61,778 nucleotides of DNA from assembly GCA_032251455.1 (NCBI GenBank), contig JAVVEG010000019.1, positions 1 to 61,778 on the forward strand, written 5' to 3'. Below are positions 1-9,464 of the stretch, piece by piece (position 1 is the stretch's first letter; each line of letters begins with the position of its first letter). The stretch is from JAVVEG01 sp032251455 (GTDB taxonomy: Bacteria > Pseudomonadota > Gammaproteobacteria > Pseudomonadales > Pseudohongiellaceae). The position numbers and the translations under genes are program-made. A model generated the notes under the pieces. It was not told the origin of the DNA, searched no databases, and saw only the letters and a list, made by a program, of their open reading frames with translations.

Positions 1-1
1 A

Positions 2-142
2 TTTGTGCGCAATGTTGATTCGTTGATGCATCTGTCATCACCTGCCTGGAAGTGGAAAAAACAGCCTCACTACTGTTGTCGCCAACCGCTGGCGCTGAAT
101 GCACCGACTTCGGATCAGTTAAAGGTCATGTCTATTCTATAA
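2..142 (+). CDS. C-terminal end of an unidentified protein (5' end outside window)
   Basis: An open frame runs in from the left edge and encodes 46 residues before a TAA stop. The tail is rich in Trp, Lys, His and Cys (AWKWKKQPHYCCRQP) and ends in SDQLKVMSIL. I do not recognise the family. It is listed because the frame is open from the first base and no competing gene covers it; with so little sequence it could also be a chance open frame. The following stretch up to the next gene (143-296) holds nothing I can support; one reverse-strand frame there reads like a protein tail but has no start codon. Confidence 0.35.
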   Translation, partial: FVRNVDSLMHLSSPAWKWKKQPHYCCRQPLALNAPTSDQLKVMSIL

Positions 143-296
143 TCCCTTCAACCCCTTCCCTTCGGTCTTGGCCATCTCGGCCAGGCACTTGAAACTGTCT
201 TCGGTAACGGAGAGCCGCTTATCATTGCGGTCTCCAGAGCTGGTATGTGAATTAATCGGGCTTCTACTTTGAGATATGCACTTCTGGCATGTTGTC

Positions 297-1487
297 TCAT
301 TGCCCCGGTTTTATCTGAATTACCGCCCCATTCTCTTCCTCCGTGAGCAGGTAAATATAGCCATCCGGCCCCTGGGCCACATCCCGTATGCGCTGCCGCA
401 GTTCCTGCACCAGGGTTTCGCGCTGCCGCTCCCACATGCGCTCGTCAAACACGACTCTTTCCAGGCCACCAGTGCCAGGAATACGGCCACGCTGGATACT
501 GCCGGCGAACAGGTTACCCTGCCACTGAGGAAAGGCCGCGCCGGTATAGAAAAGCAACCCGGAAGGAACAATGCCTGGCTGCCAGATCATCAAGGAAGGT
601 TCAATGCCTTCTCCTGGCAGGGGCTGAAGCGGCTCGCCATCGTTGTAGGCACCGTAGCCATACAGTGGCCAGCCATAGTTGGCACCGGCCTTGATGATGT
701 TGATGGAGTCCCCGCCTAGTGGTCCCAACTCGGCATGGAACAGCTCCCCAGTTTCAGGGTGAATGGCCAGGCCATATTGATCACGATGCCCGTAGGAATA
801 AATTTCCGGACGCACATCGGTGCGGCCGACGAAGGGATTGTCTGCAGGGATTGACCCGTCCTGGTTGAGGCGCAATACCTTTCCTTCCAGTCGATGCAGA
901 TCCTGGGCAAAAGGTTGCCGGCCCATGGCGCCGCCAACGGTGATGAAGATTTTCCCGTCCGGCGCGAATACCAGGCGTGAGCCACCCGAAATCGTCATAG
1001 CGGTGCCGACAAAGAGTTCCTGGAATTGGGTGAGCGCGGTGGCGCCCTCATAGCGTGCGCGACCCAATGCGATGGCATACTCCTTGCCCTCCGCATCCAG
1101 CGCCGTGTGGTAAGTGAAAAACACCAGGCGGTTTTCTGCAAAATCTGGATGGGCTGCTATATCCAACAGCCCGGAATGAAACCCGGTGCGAATCGTCGGC
1201 AGGCCGGTCAGGGGTTCAGGATCGAGCACGCCATTTCTGATTACCCGAAGTGCCGGTGTGTAGCGATCCGTGATCAGCATATCGCCGTCCGGCAGCACCT
1301 CGAATCCAAACGGCCGGGGAATGCCGCTGGCCACCACAGACACTTCGATCCTGGCATCAAAGGTATCCAGTAACAGGGGCTCTTCCGGCAGCGGGAATGG
1401 GTTCTGCCTGCCCTGGGAGTATGCAGGGTCATAGGGGACAAGCAGAACTGCGAATAGCGCAATTGAAAAGAAAGAAATACGACACAT
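297..1487 (-). CDS. Secreted PQQ-dependent aldose sugar dehydrogenase (YliI/GSDH-like)
   Basis: A 396-residue beta-propeller protein of the glucose/sorbosone dehydrogenase family, which oxidises aldose sugars in the periplasm with PQQ as cofactor. The family signature is clear: GLLDIAAHPDF near residue 110, SRLVFAPDGKIF near 172, and the stretch YSYGHRDQYGLAIHP followed by ELGPLGGD that carries the catalytic His/Arg and PQQ contacts. Residues 1-25 form a signal peptide (hydrophobic core then AYSQ). I chose the ATG at 1487 over a longer frame from 1511 because the signal peptide starts there and a GAGG motif lies about 10 bases upstream. It is a single gene with no operon partner; a PQQ synthesis locus is not in the window. 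Substrate is not predictable from sequence. Confidence 0.88.
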   Translation of the reverse strand: MCRISFFSIALFAVLLVPYDPAYSQGRQNPFPLPEEPLLLDTFDARIEVSVVASGIPRPFGFEVLPDGDMLITDRYTPALRVIRNGVLDPEPLTGLPTIRTGFHSGLLDIAAHPDFAENRLVFFTYHTALDAEGKEYAIALGRARYEGATALTQFQELFVGTAMTISGGSRLVFAPDGKIFITVGGAMGRQPFAQDLHRLEGKVLRLNQDGSIPADNPFVGRTDVRPEIYSYGHRDQYGLAIHPETGELFHAELGPLGGDSINIIKAGANYGWPLYGYGAYNDGEPLQPLPGEGIEPSLMIWQPGIVPSGLLFYTGAAFPQWQGNLFAGSIQRGRIPGTGGLERVVFDERMWERQRETLVQELRQRIRDVAQGPDGYIYLLTEEENGAVIQIKPGQ

Positions 1488-1670
1488 GCCAACAATCCTC
1501 GGGACTTCCAAACTGTGACGAGATCGAGCAATTCAGGGCTTTACGGATAGTTGCCCATGTACGAATATACGGTTTTAGACAGATTTCGTTGGGAGTTTAC
1601 ACCATAAAAATCGGGTGATATCTGGAAGCGGCCAAATTTTTTACACTTTGGGGTCAAATAGTGTTAAAGC

Positions 1671-2123
1671 CATGATAAATACATTTTCAACAACGATCAG
1701 GACAAGTACCCGGCCCCACGCCCATGTGATGCATGAACTGATCGCGGGTGCTACCGGCACGGCGCTGCGCCAATGAACCGTGCTATGGCCGAGGAAACCG
1801 GGCTGTTGATCAAGTTGCTGAAACAGGCTCTGGATGAAGGCAGCCCCCACTCCCGTGAAAAAGCGGAGTACATCCTGGCGTCGGTGCTGGTAAATCACCG
1901 CGCCTGTACCGACAGCGGTGAACTATCCGGCCAGTCTGACAAGTACCAGAAAATTCAACAAACCCTGGCATGGATAAACCATAATCTTACCGATGAACTC
2001 AGCATCAATGCCACGGCAGCCAGGGCCCACATGTCCCGGTCCACCTTTACCCGCTGCTTTAAGCAGTTTACCAATCTGAGCTTTTCGATATGGGATCTTA
2101 AAAAAGGTGACGGGGAACACTAA
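1671..2123 (+). pseudogene. Decayed AraC-family transcriptional regulator
   Basis: Two short overlapping frames lie here. The first (1671-1775) encodes a His-rich piece (RPHAHVMHELIAG) that could be what remains of an N-terminal cupin sensor domain. The second (1773-2123) encodes a helical linker and the first half of an AraC helix-turn-helix domain: INHNLTDELSINATAARAHM then SRSTFTRCFKQFT. The second HTH and the family C-terminus are missing; the frame leaves the homologous region just before a perfect-looking inverted repeat at 2128. A normal AraC regulator is about 280-310 residues. I infer an interior deletion plus a 3' truncation; this is not a functional regulator. Confidence 0.6.
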
Positions 2124-2127
2124 AATT

Positions 2128-2173
2128 AGGAGCCTCTGAATAAGTCAATTTTAGAGACTATTCAGAGGTTCCT
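2128..2173. repeat. 18-19 bp inverted repeat abutting the AraC remnant
   Basis: The left arm reads AGGAGCCTCTGAATAAGTC (2128-2146) and the right arm is its near-perfect complement (2156-2173), with a 9-base A+T-rich loop. It begins five bases after the stop of the truncated AraC frame. The arms resemble the terminal inverted repeats of a transposon, and the element could be a MITE-like relic or two fused IS ends that cut off the regulator. It could also act as a hairpin terminator, although no T-tract follows. No transposase frame is present in the 238 bases after it (to 2411), which hold no gene I can support. Confidence 0.5.
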
Positions 2174-2411
2174 CAGCAGTGCAGAGGAAAACTGTCGATT
2201 TCCGCAAGAGATTGACTGATAAGTGGGCGTCACCTGGTGCACCGCTCACGAAGATTGACAACTTCCCCGTTTCGGATATACCTTTCGTTCTACTTATAAG
2301 TTATAAGCCAGCGCGATTGTGCTGGAAATACGACAGGATTATCCCGGCACGAAAATTCTGCTGTTGGGGATCTTTCCCCGCAATCCACGAACAAGGTCAA
2401 ACTGAACAAAA

Positions 2412-3028
2412 ATGAATAATTCAAAAAATCCAATATTGACCTCTGAAAGATTAAATTTGGTAATTGCCATATGCGCGATCCTGATTTCTGCCGCCTCTTT
2501 TTATGCGACCTTTCTGCAGGCTGACTCCGCAGAGAAACAGGTCAGGGCAATGACTTTGCCATTACTTCAGTTTGATCACGGAAACTATAACTCGAATCTT
2601 AACCAGAGGATAATTCATTTTACACTGAGCAATGCAGGTGTGGGTCCGGCGATTATTCACAGTATCCAACTGGCATACCGGGATGATCACCATGCAAGTC
2701 TTACCACTTTTTCCGGTCCTGCTGTGGCGCCGAATATGAATCTTACGAAAAAAATGAAGAAAGAATTTTTACCGAGAAAGCAAACATATCCGATGGGGGG
2801 ATGGTAACCAACCCCCTGACTAATGTGACATTGGCAGGCCAATCCGACTACACATTTATGCAACTTTACTACGGTGATCTCAGCAACTCTTTCTGGGAGA
2901 AGTTGGATCGGGAGAGACGGGGGCTTAGTTTGGACGTTTGTTATTGCACCCTTCTTGATGAGTGTTTCAGGGCCCAGGGCAATGCCCAAATAACCAAGGT
3001 AAGCTCTTGTCCAGTGAACGGAGGGTGA
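2412..3028 (+). pseudogene. Membrane-anchored protein of unknown function, broken by a frameshift
   Basis: Two frames together describe one protein. The first (2412-2807) has a short N-terminus, one transmembrane segment (about residues 14-35, VIAICAILISAASF) and an extracytoplasmic domain with LSNAGVGPAIIHSI. The second holds the continuation NVTLAGQSDYTFMQLYYGD and WEKLDRERRGLSLDVCYC. Reading back in the second frame gives sensible coding sequence (FRSCCGAEYESYEK) as far as a run of five T at 2708-2712, so a one-base slip there would join the halves into a protein of about 205 residues. I do not recognise the family; the repeated Cys (SCCG, CYCTLLDEC) suggests disulfides. Either a real mutation or a sequencing error at the homopolymer. 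Confidence 0.6.
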
Positions 3029-3253
3029 ATGATGAATTCGCTTTACGTTCTTCTTGTTTCTTCCGGTTGCTGCCCCCCGCGAGTCGAATCAAACGGTCGC
3101 TTCCACTCTGGCGGATAAACTCTTTGCCGGCCAGCTTCTGAATTCAGTTTCTGGATCATTACAATAGCTTAATTCAATTTAAAAATAAGAATTGATTTAT
3201 TTAATATATGCATCCAACGCAACAGCCTGTTGCCTGCCAAGAGGAAGTTTTCG

Positions 3254-5485
3254 ATGCATAAAACTACGCTATCTTTCATGATCGCTCTCGCGATGACGAC
3301 AACATCGGTGCTGTCAGCCAGCCCGGTGTCCGCCCAGACTGCCACGCCGGGTAACGACTACTGGTGGCCAGAGCGCTTGAGTCTGGAGCCTCTGCGCAGG
3401 AATGATTCAGCGTCCAACCCGCTGGGCACTGATTTCGATTACGCCGAAGCGTTTGCCAGTGTCGACCTGGAAGCTGTCAAACGTGATCTGGTCCAGGTCA
3501 TGACCACCTCGCAGGACTGGTGGCCCGCAGATTACGGCCATTACGGTCCTTTCTTTATCCGCATGTCCTGGCATAGCGCCGGCACTTACCGGGTTGCTGA
3601 CGGGCGTGGTGGCGCTGATGGCGGCATGCAGCGTTTTGCCCCGCTCAACAGCTGGCCGGACAACGCCAACCTGGACAAGGCCCGGCGTTTGCTCTGGCCG
3701 GTGAAGCAAAAGTATGGCAACAAGATATCCTGGGCTGACCTGATGGTCATGGCCGGTACTGTAGCCATGGAAGATATGGACATGGAGATTTATGGCTTTG
3801 CCGGTGGGCGCGTGGATGCCTGGGAGCCCGAAGAAGTCTATTGGGGACCCGAAGGGGAATGGCTGGGTGCCGAACGCTACAGTGCTGGCCGGGAGCTGGA
3901 AAATCCCCTGGCCGCTGTGCAGATGGGCCTGATCTATGTCAACCCGGAAGGGCCGGACGGGGTACCTGACCCGCTGGCTGCCGCACGCGACATCCGCGAG
4001 ACCTTTGCCCGCATGGCGATGAACGATGAGGAGACGGTGGCCTTGATAGCCGGCGGGCACACTTTCGGCAAGGCGCATGGTGCCGCTGCCCCGGCAGGCA
4101 ATGTCGGTGTTGAACCCGAAGCTGCCGGTATCGAGGAGCAGGGCCTGGGTTGGCGCAATACCTATGGCAGCGGCAACGCTGGCGATACCATTACCAGTGG
4201 TCTGGAAGGAGCCTGGACGGTGACACCGGCAGCCTGGAGCAACAATTTCTTCCAGAACCTGTTTGGTTTTGAATGGGAACTGACCCGCAGCCCGGCTGGT
4301 GCCGTCCAGTGGAAACCCACTGCCGATTCTGCCGCCAATCTGGTACCGGATGCACATGATCCCAGCCAGCGTCATGCTCCCATGATGTTGACCACCGACC
4401 TGGCGCTGCGCTTTGATCCCATCTATGGTGAGATTTCCCGCCGCTTCATGGAAAACCCTGATGAGTTCGAGCAGGCGTTTGCCAAGGCCTGGTTCAAGCT
4501 GACACACCGTGATCTTGGTCCTCGTACACGCTATCTGGGCAATATGGCACCACAAGAGGATTTGATTTGGCAGGACCCAGTGCCCGCGGTTGATCATGCC
4601 CTGATCGATGCGGGAGATGTGACCCAACTCAAAACCAGAATTCTGGCTTCCGGCCTGTCCACCCAAGAACTGGTCAGAACCGCCTGGGCCTCGGCGTCCA
4701 CTTTCCGTGGTACCGATATGCGTGGTGGCGCCAACGGGGCACGTATACGACTTGCCCCCCAGAATGGCTGGGTCGTCAATCAACCGGATGAATTGAACCG
4801 GGTGCTTGCTGTGCTCACGAGCATTCAGAACGATTTCAACCGTTCGGCCAATGCGGGCAAACAGGTCTCCCTGGCGGATATGATCGTGCTCGGTGGTGCC
4901 GCTGCGATCGAGCGTGCGGCAGAAACTGCGGGTTATGCCGTACAGGTGCCTTTCGTGCCAGGTCGTACTGATGCCGCGCAGGAAATGACTGACGTGGGCT
5001 CGTTCGCTGTGCTGGAACCGCAAGCGGATGGTTTCCGCAACTACCTGGCCGACTCTCATTCCAGAGCGCCGGCCGCTGCCTTGATAGAGAAGGCCGCCAC
5101 ACTGGAACTGAGTATTCCGGAAATGACGGTATTGGTAGGTGGTATGCGAGTACTGGATGCGAACTATCAGGGTGTGGACCATGGTGTGTTTACTGACCAA
5201 CCCGGCATCTTGAGCAATGACTACTTTACCAACCTGGTGGACATGTCGACACAATGGACTCAGTCTGCAACGCAGGCAGGAATCTATGAAGGGCGAGATC
5301 GTGCAACAGGTGAACTGAAATGGACCGCTACGCCGGTTGATCTGATCTTCGGCTCAAACAGTGAACTGCGTGCGGTGGCCGAGTTTTATGCCACCCAGGA
5401 CGGTGAGGCGAAGTTTGTGCAGGATTTTGTCGCCGCCTGGAGCAAGGTCATGAAGCTGGATCGGTTTGATCTGCAACGAGACTGA
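3254..5485 (+). CDS. katG: Secreted catalase-peroxidase KatG
   Basis: A 743-residue bifunctional haem catalase-peroxidase that removes hydrogen peroxide. The distal triad is visible in RMSWHSAGTYR (Arg103, Trp106, His107), the Tyr of the Met-Tyr-Trp crosslink in IYVNPEGPDG (about 228), the Met just before AGGHTFGKAHG (about 255), and the proximal His in that motif (about 269). The second, non-haem repeat domain (from about residue 430) is complete. Unlike cytoplasmic KatG this one starts with a signal peptide (MHKTTLSFMIALAM ... VSAQ), so it should act in the periplasm. The ATG at 3254 is preceded by GAGGA at 8 bases; an upstream TTG frame at 3230 is unlikely. The 225 bases upstream are A+T-rich and presumably carry the promoter. 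Confidence 0.95.
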   Translation: MHKTTLSFMIALAMTTTSVLSASPVSAQTATPGNDYWWPERLSLEPLRRNDSASNPLGTDFDYAEAFASVDLEAVKRDLVQVMTTSQDWWPADYGHYGPFFIRMSWHSAGTYRVADGRGGADGGMQRFAPLNSWPDNANLDKARRLLWPVKQKYGNKISWADLMVMAGTVAMEDMDMEIYGFAGGRVDAWEPEEVYWGPEGEWLGAERYSAGRELENPLAAVQMGLIYVNPEGPDGVPDPLAAARDIRETFARMAMNDEETVALIAGGHTFGKAHGAAAPAGNVGVEPEAAGIEEQGLGWRNTYGSGNAGDTITSGLEGAWTVTPAAWSNNFFQNLFGFEWELTRSPAGAVQWKPTADSAANLVPDAHDPSQRHAPMMLTTDLALRFDPIYGEISRRFMENPDEFEQAFAKAWFKLTHRDLGPRTRYLGNMAPQEDLIWQDPVPAVDHALIDAGDVTQLKTRILASGLSTQELVRTAWASASTFRGTDMRGGANGARIRLAPQNGWVVNQPDELNRVLAVLTSIQNDFNRSANAGKQVSLADMIVLGGAAAIERAAETAGYAVQVPFVPGRTDAAQEMTDVGSFAVLEPQADGFRNYLADSHSRAPAAALIEKAATLELSIPEMTVLVGGMRVLDANYQGVDHGVFTDQPGILSNDYFTNLVDMSTQWTQSATQAGIYEGRDRATGELKWTATPVDLIFGSNSELRAVAEFYATQDGEAKFVQDFVAAWSKVMKLDRFDLQRD

Positions 5486-5533
5486 AACAGTGCTATTTGT
5501 CTTTCTTAAGACAAGATGTTGAGACAGGACGAC

Positions 5534-5569
5534 AAAGGGCAGCATGGATAATGCTGCCCTTTGCTTTTA
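5534..5569. terminator. Strong hairpin terminator between convergent katG and S9 peptidase genes
   Basis: A perfect 12-base-pair stem (AAAGGGCAGCAT against ATGCTGCCCTTT) with a 5-base loop, followed by GCTTTT on the plus strand. It sits 48 bases after the katG stop and just beyond the 3' end of the gene read from the other strand, so it can end transcription of katG and probably of both genes. Confidence 0.85.
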
Positions 5570-5597
5570 GGAAGAATCGAAGCTTTTGCCATCATTA

Positions 5598-7562
5598 TTA
5601 CTTCAGGTGCGAATCCAGAAAAGCCAGCACCCGGGTATGAAGCTCAGTCAACTGTGCCAGGTCTTGCACAAAATGTCCCGCCTCCTCGATTACCCACCAG
5701 TCGTGTTCCTTGCCGGCAGCCAGCAAGGCTTCGTGGAAATCCTCGGCCGCAGCAAAGGGCGCGCGCGTGTCATTGTTGCCATGAATCAGCAGCAGTGGTT
5801 TGGTCAGCGCTGCAATCTGGTTGAGCGGGGACTGTGCCCGGCGTTGAGCCCGGTCCAGACCCAATGACTGCTCGGTCACATTCTGGCCCTGCAGCAGCAG
5901 ATAGGGGGTGGTGTTGCTGCCGATAGCGTCCAGATCGTACAGGCCGGAAATGGATACCGCACATTGGTAGCGTGAGGCTTCCCTGAGCAGGGAGGTGACG
6001 GCGGCATAGCCGCCATAGGAGGTGCCCATGATGCAGACCTTGTCGGCTGTAGTGAGCTCGTTTTGCACAGCCCAGCGCACTGCCAGAGTGATGTCATCGA
6101 TGATGCCCGTCCCCCACTGGCCGTTGCCAGCCTGTTGGTGGGCGAGCCCGAATCCGCTCGCCCCGCGCGCATTGACCTGCAGCACGGCATAACCGTTATG
6201 AGCAAGAAACTGGGCCTGGCGATTGAACCAGGGGCCGCTGCGTACCCCCGTGGGAAGCTCATTGGGGATGACCACCAGTGGCAACGGGCCTTCACTGCCC
6301 TGCGGCAGGGTGACCAGGCCATGCAGGACCAAGCCGTCACTGTTGCGAATGGCAAACGGGTTGACTACCGCCATTTGCCCCGGGGGCAGCTCGGCAATGG
6401 TTCTGGTCAACGGGCGCAGGGAGCCATCGGCGGTATCGTACAGGACAAAATCACCCACGCGCATGGGGCCACTGATCTTGAGAACGATTTTTTGGCGGTC
6501 AGCAGAGGCGTTCAGTACCTCCACCCGTTCCTCCGGAAAGGTGGCATCGAATTGTTGGTGCAGGGACACCTCTGGGTGCTCACTGAAATAGCTGGCCTCG
6601 ATGAAATCCCCTGCCAGTCGGGTGCCGATGATGTCATCGCCAGCCAGGGTATAAACCAGGTCGCGCAATGTCAGGTCAAAGGCTTCCACCTCGGCTACGG
6701 TGGTAGAAGCCCCGCTGTCGCCCGAATACCGCTTGAGCGCTCGGGTGCCGTATTGTCCGTAATCCAGATAATAGAAATCACGATTATCCGGGGCGAACCC
6801 GGCAAACTCCAGCCAGGCGCCTGGCGCCATGGGATGGCGGGTGAAATGTGCAGAGATGTCTACCCACTCACCCTCTGCCCCTGAGCGCAAGCGAACCTGG
6901 GCATCACCTCCAGGCTCATTGGCGATGGCCAGGCGGGCAACACCGGCATTATCTGTATACAGCGAACCGCGGGGCAGGGGGCTGCGGGTCTGGTTGCTCA
7001 GGCGTACTTCCGCGTTGCGCCCGCCCGACATCGGCCTGTCCAGATCCAGGGTGCCGATGATGGCGCGTTCGCTGGGCCCTTCACGGCCCAATTCCCGACG
7101 CAGCAGCACGGCCTGTCGCGGTTGGTCGGCCGAGAAGTAGGCAAGCTGATTCAAGGCCGGATCTCTGGCGCTGCGGCCCACCAGTGGGCGAACCGTGTCG
7201 CTGTCCACGTCGAGGGCAAACAGGTCTCCGGTAATCAGGGGGTTGTCAGGCCCGAGCCGGGTCTGTGCCGGCATGATGATTACCTCCTTGTTGCCAGCCC
7301 AGAACAGATCAGTAATGATCAGGTTTTCGGGCGTGACGGTTTGCGCCAGCACGGAATTATCGCTGGCATTGAATACCACCAACCGGTCTATATTTCCGGT
7401 TGGCACCACCATGGCAATGCGGGAACCGTCGGGTGATATGCGCATATCCCGCACCAGGGTCTGGCGGAAGAAGCTTTCCACGCTCAGGGGCTGGGCCAGG
7501 GAGAGCGGGCTGGCAAGTAACAACAGCAGAACAAGCAGAGGATTCGATCTTATTGTTATCAT
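5598..7562 (-). CDS. Secreted S9-family (prolyl oligopeptidase-like) peptidase
   Basis: A 654-residue serine peptidase with an N-terminal beta-propeller-like half and a C-terminal alpha/beta-hydrolase domain. The catalytic Ser lies in GTSYGGYAAV (about 514), the Asp in GNNDTRAPF (about 595) and the His in EEAGHFVQD (about 631). A signal peptide (LLVLLLLLASPLSLAQ) indicates export. The start at 7562 is preceded by GGAG and gives a normal signal peptide; a longer frame to 7607 exists but has no comparable site. Such enzymes cut short peptides, and the next gene, read divergently, is a peptide transporter, so the pair may serve peptide scavenging (inference). Confidence 0.9.
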   Translation of the reverse strand: MITIRSNPLLVLLLLLASPLSLAQPLSVESFFRQTLVRDMRISPDGSRIAMVVPTGNIDRLVVFNASDNSVLAQTVTPENLIITDLFWAGNKEVIIMPAQTRLGPDNPLITGDLFALDVDSDTVRPLVGRSARDPALNQLAYFSADQPRQAVLLRRELGREGPSERAIIGTLDLDRPMSGGRNAEVRLSNQTRSPLPRGSLYTDNAGVARLAIANEPGGDAQVRLRSGAEGEWVDISAHFTRHPMAPGAWLEFAGFAPDNRDFYYLDYGQYGTRALKRYSGDSGASTTVAEVEAFDLTLRDLVYTLAGDDIIGTRLAGDFIEASYFSEHPEVSLHQQFDATFPEERVEVLNASADRQKIVLKISGPMRVGDFVLYDTADGSLRPLTRTIAELPPGQMAVVNPFAIRNSDGLVLHGLVTLPQGSEGPLPLVVIPNELPTGVRSGPWFNRQAQFLAHNGYAVLQVNARGASGFGLAHQQAGNGQWGTGIIDDITLAVRWAVQNELTTADKVCIMGTSYGGYAAVTSLLREASRYQCAVSISGLYDLDAIGSNTTPYLLLQGQNVTEQSLGLDRAQRRAQSPLNQIAALTKPLLLIHGNNDTRAPFAAAEDFHEALLAAGKEHDWWVIEEAGHFVQDLAQLTELHTRVLAFLDSHLK

Positions 7563-7686
7563 GACGAACTCCAGAACAGGTTGGAACAGACTCATGTACT
7601 TGAGCATATACGGTCGGAAGGGGTAAAGTCAGTCGCTGCTGCCGTTTAAAATACCTGCAGCCCCACTATTCTGCAAGGTCAAGCCA

Positions 7687-9453
7687 ATGTCTGGTCCCGA
7701 TACCGCTTCTCTCGCCGCCACTGCCACTGCCACTGCCGCTGCCGCCGCTGCCGACAAAACCCTTCTTGGGCACCCACGTGGGCTGCTTATTCTGTTCCTG
7801 ACCGAAATGTGGGAGCGCTTCTCCTACTATGGCATGCGCGCCCTGCTGGTGCTGTATCTGACCCAGCATTTTCTGTTCAGTGACGAACGCTCAACCCTGT
7901 TGTACGGCGCCTACACAGCCCTGGTGTTTGTCATGACCATTATTGGAGGCATGCTGTCCGACCGTTACCTGGGTTCGCGCAAAGCCGTGACATTTGGCGC
8001 TATTCTCCTGGTGATCGGTCATTTCGGCATGGCCTTTGAAGGGGGTGGTTCGCGCCAGATCATGCAGTTCAATGGCAGCGAGTACCAACTGACTCTGGAT
8101 GGCCGTGGCGGGGATGCGAATCAGATCATCGTGTCTGCACAGGGGGTTTCCCGCATCCGTTTCACCGAGGGCGCGACGGCGATGTTGATTGACAGTCCTG
8201 GCGCTGTTGGTCTGCCGGCCAGGATTGATACCTCGGCCTATACCTTGCGTATAGAAACCGAAGCGCTTTACCTGAATATTCTCTATTTCTCGCTGGCCTT
8301 GATCATTGCCGGTGTCGGCTTTCTCAAGGCCAATATCTCCACCATGGTGGGTGATCTTTACGGTTTTGGTGATACGCGACGCGATTCCGGGTTCACTATT
8401 TTCTATATGGGCATCAATCTGGGTTCTTTTCTGGCCTCCATCCTGTGCGGCTATCTGGGTATCGTCCATGGCTGGAAATACGGGTTCGGTCTGGCCGGTG
8501 TTGGCATGCTGGCGGGCTTGATGATTTTCCTGCGCTATCAGCACTGGTTGGAAGGCCGGGGAGAGCCGCCCAGCCTGGAAAAGCTGAAACAGAAAGTGCT
8601 GGGCCGGTTGAATACAGAGCATATGTGTTACCTGACGGGGCTTGGCATTATTGCTGTCTCCATGCTGCTGGTGATGAATGCCCACCTTGTGCATGAAAGG
8701 TATGTCGGGCTGTTGGGGCTGATCGTGCTGGCGGGAATGGTTGTCTATGCCCTGTTCGGCTGCCAGGGTTCTGAGCGTGGCCGGATGTTTGCGGCCTTGT
8801 ATTTCATCCTGGCGCAGATACCTTTCTGGGCCTTGTTCGAGCAGGCGGGTTCTTCCCTGAATCTGTTTACCGACCGCCTGGTCGATCGCAGCATGCTGGG
8901 TTTTTCTGTGCCAGCGCCCGTATTCCAGGCCTTGAACGCCGCGTTCATAGTGATCTTTGCGCCGCTACTGGCCTGGTTGTGGGTGGTGCTGGCCAGGCAC
9001 AAGCTGAATCCGTCCACCCCGGTCAAGTTTGCCCTGGGTGTGTTCCTAGCCGGGCTCGGCTTTCTGGCCCTGGTCGCCGGTATGAAGGTGTCGGGTGAGG
9101 CGGGCATGACTGCGGTGTATTTCATTTTCCTGATCTATTGGATTCACACCCTGGGTGAGTTGATGCTGTCACCGGTCGGTCTGTCAGCAGTCACCAAGCT
9201 GGCACCTGCCCGGGCAGTGGGGATGAGCATGGGCGCCTGGTTTCTGTACAGTGGTCTGTCCAATTATCTGGCGGGTATCATTGCTGCCGGCACGGGGGCG
9301 GAAACCATAGGTGGTCAATTGACCGATGCGGTTGCGGCCAAGGCCTTGTATGCCGAGGTTTACACCGAAGTGGCCTATATCGCCATGGCGATTGCGGTGG
9401 TGATGTTGCTGCTCGCGCCGCTGGTCAAAAAGATGATGCATGGCGCCGATTGA
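7687..9453 (+). CDS. Proton-dependent oligopeptide transporter (POT/PTR2 family)
   Basis: A 588-residue inner-membrane transporter importing di- and tripeptides with protons. The POT signature begins at about residue 35 with FLTEMWERFSYYGMRALL (the E-x-x-E-R-F-S-Y-Y-G motif), and FYMGINLGSFLAS (about 240) is the second PTR2 motif. About 12-14 hydrophobic segments follow. Two oddities: an Ala/Thr-rich N-terminus (ATATATAAAAAADK), and an extra soluble insert of about 65 residues around residues 118-190 (GRGGDANQIIVSAQG region) between transmembrane segments, which is not typical of short bacterial DtpA-type members. Start ATG 7687 has AAGG upstream. Divergent from the S9 peptidase gene. Confidence 0.92.
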   Translation: MSGPDTASLAATATATAAAAAADKTLLGHPRGLLILFLTEMWERFSYYGMRALLVLYLTQHFLFSDERSTLLYGAYTALVFVMTIIGGMLSDRYLGSRKAVTFGAILLVIGHFGMAFEGGGSRQIMQFNGSEYQLTLDGRGGDANQIIVSAQGVSRIRFTEGATAMLIDSPGAVGLPARIDTSAYTLRIETEALYLNILYFSLALIIAGVGFLKANISTMVGDLYGFGDTRRDSGFTIFYMGINLGSFLASILCGYLGIVHGWKYGFGLAGVGMLAGLMIFLRYQHWLEGRGEPPSLEKLKQKVLGRLNTEHMCYLTGLGIIAVSMLLVMNAHLVHERYVGLLGLIVLAGMVVYALFGCQGSERGRMFAALYFILAQIPFWALFEQAGSSLNLFTDRLVDRSMLGFSVPAPVFQALNAAFIVIFAPLLAWLWVVLARHKLNPSTPVKFALGVFLAGLGFLALVAGMKVSGEAGMTAVYFIFLIYWIHTLGELMLSPVGLSAVTKLAPARAVGMSMGAWFLYSGLSNYLAGIIAAGTGAETIGGQLTDAVAAKALYAEVYTEVAYIAMAIAVVMLLLAPLVKKMMHGAD

Positions 9454-9464
9454 GCCGGCAGCGA

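Noticed and set aside
2179..2415. 78-codon plus-strand frame between the inverted repeat and the frameshifted gene
   Set aside because: No ribosome binding site, odd composition, no recognisable family; the interval looks non-coding.
3407..5254. 615-codon minus-strand frame inside katG
   Set aside because: Antisense shadow of katG with no recognisable motif or start signal.
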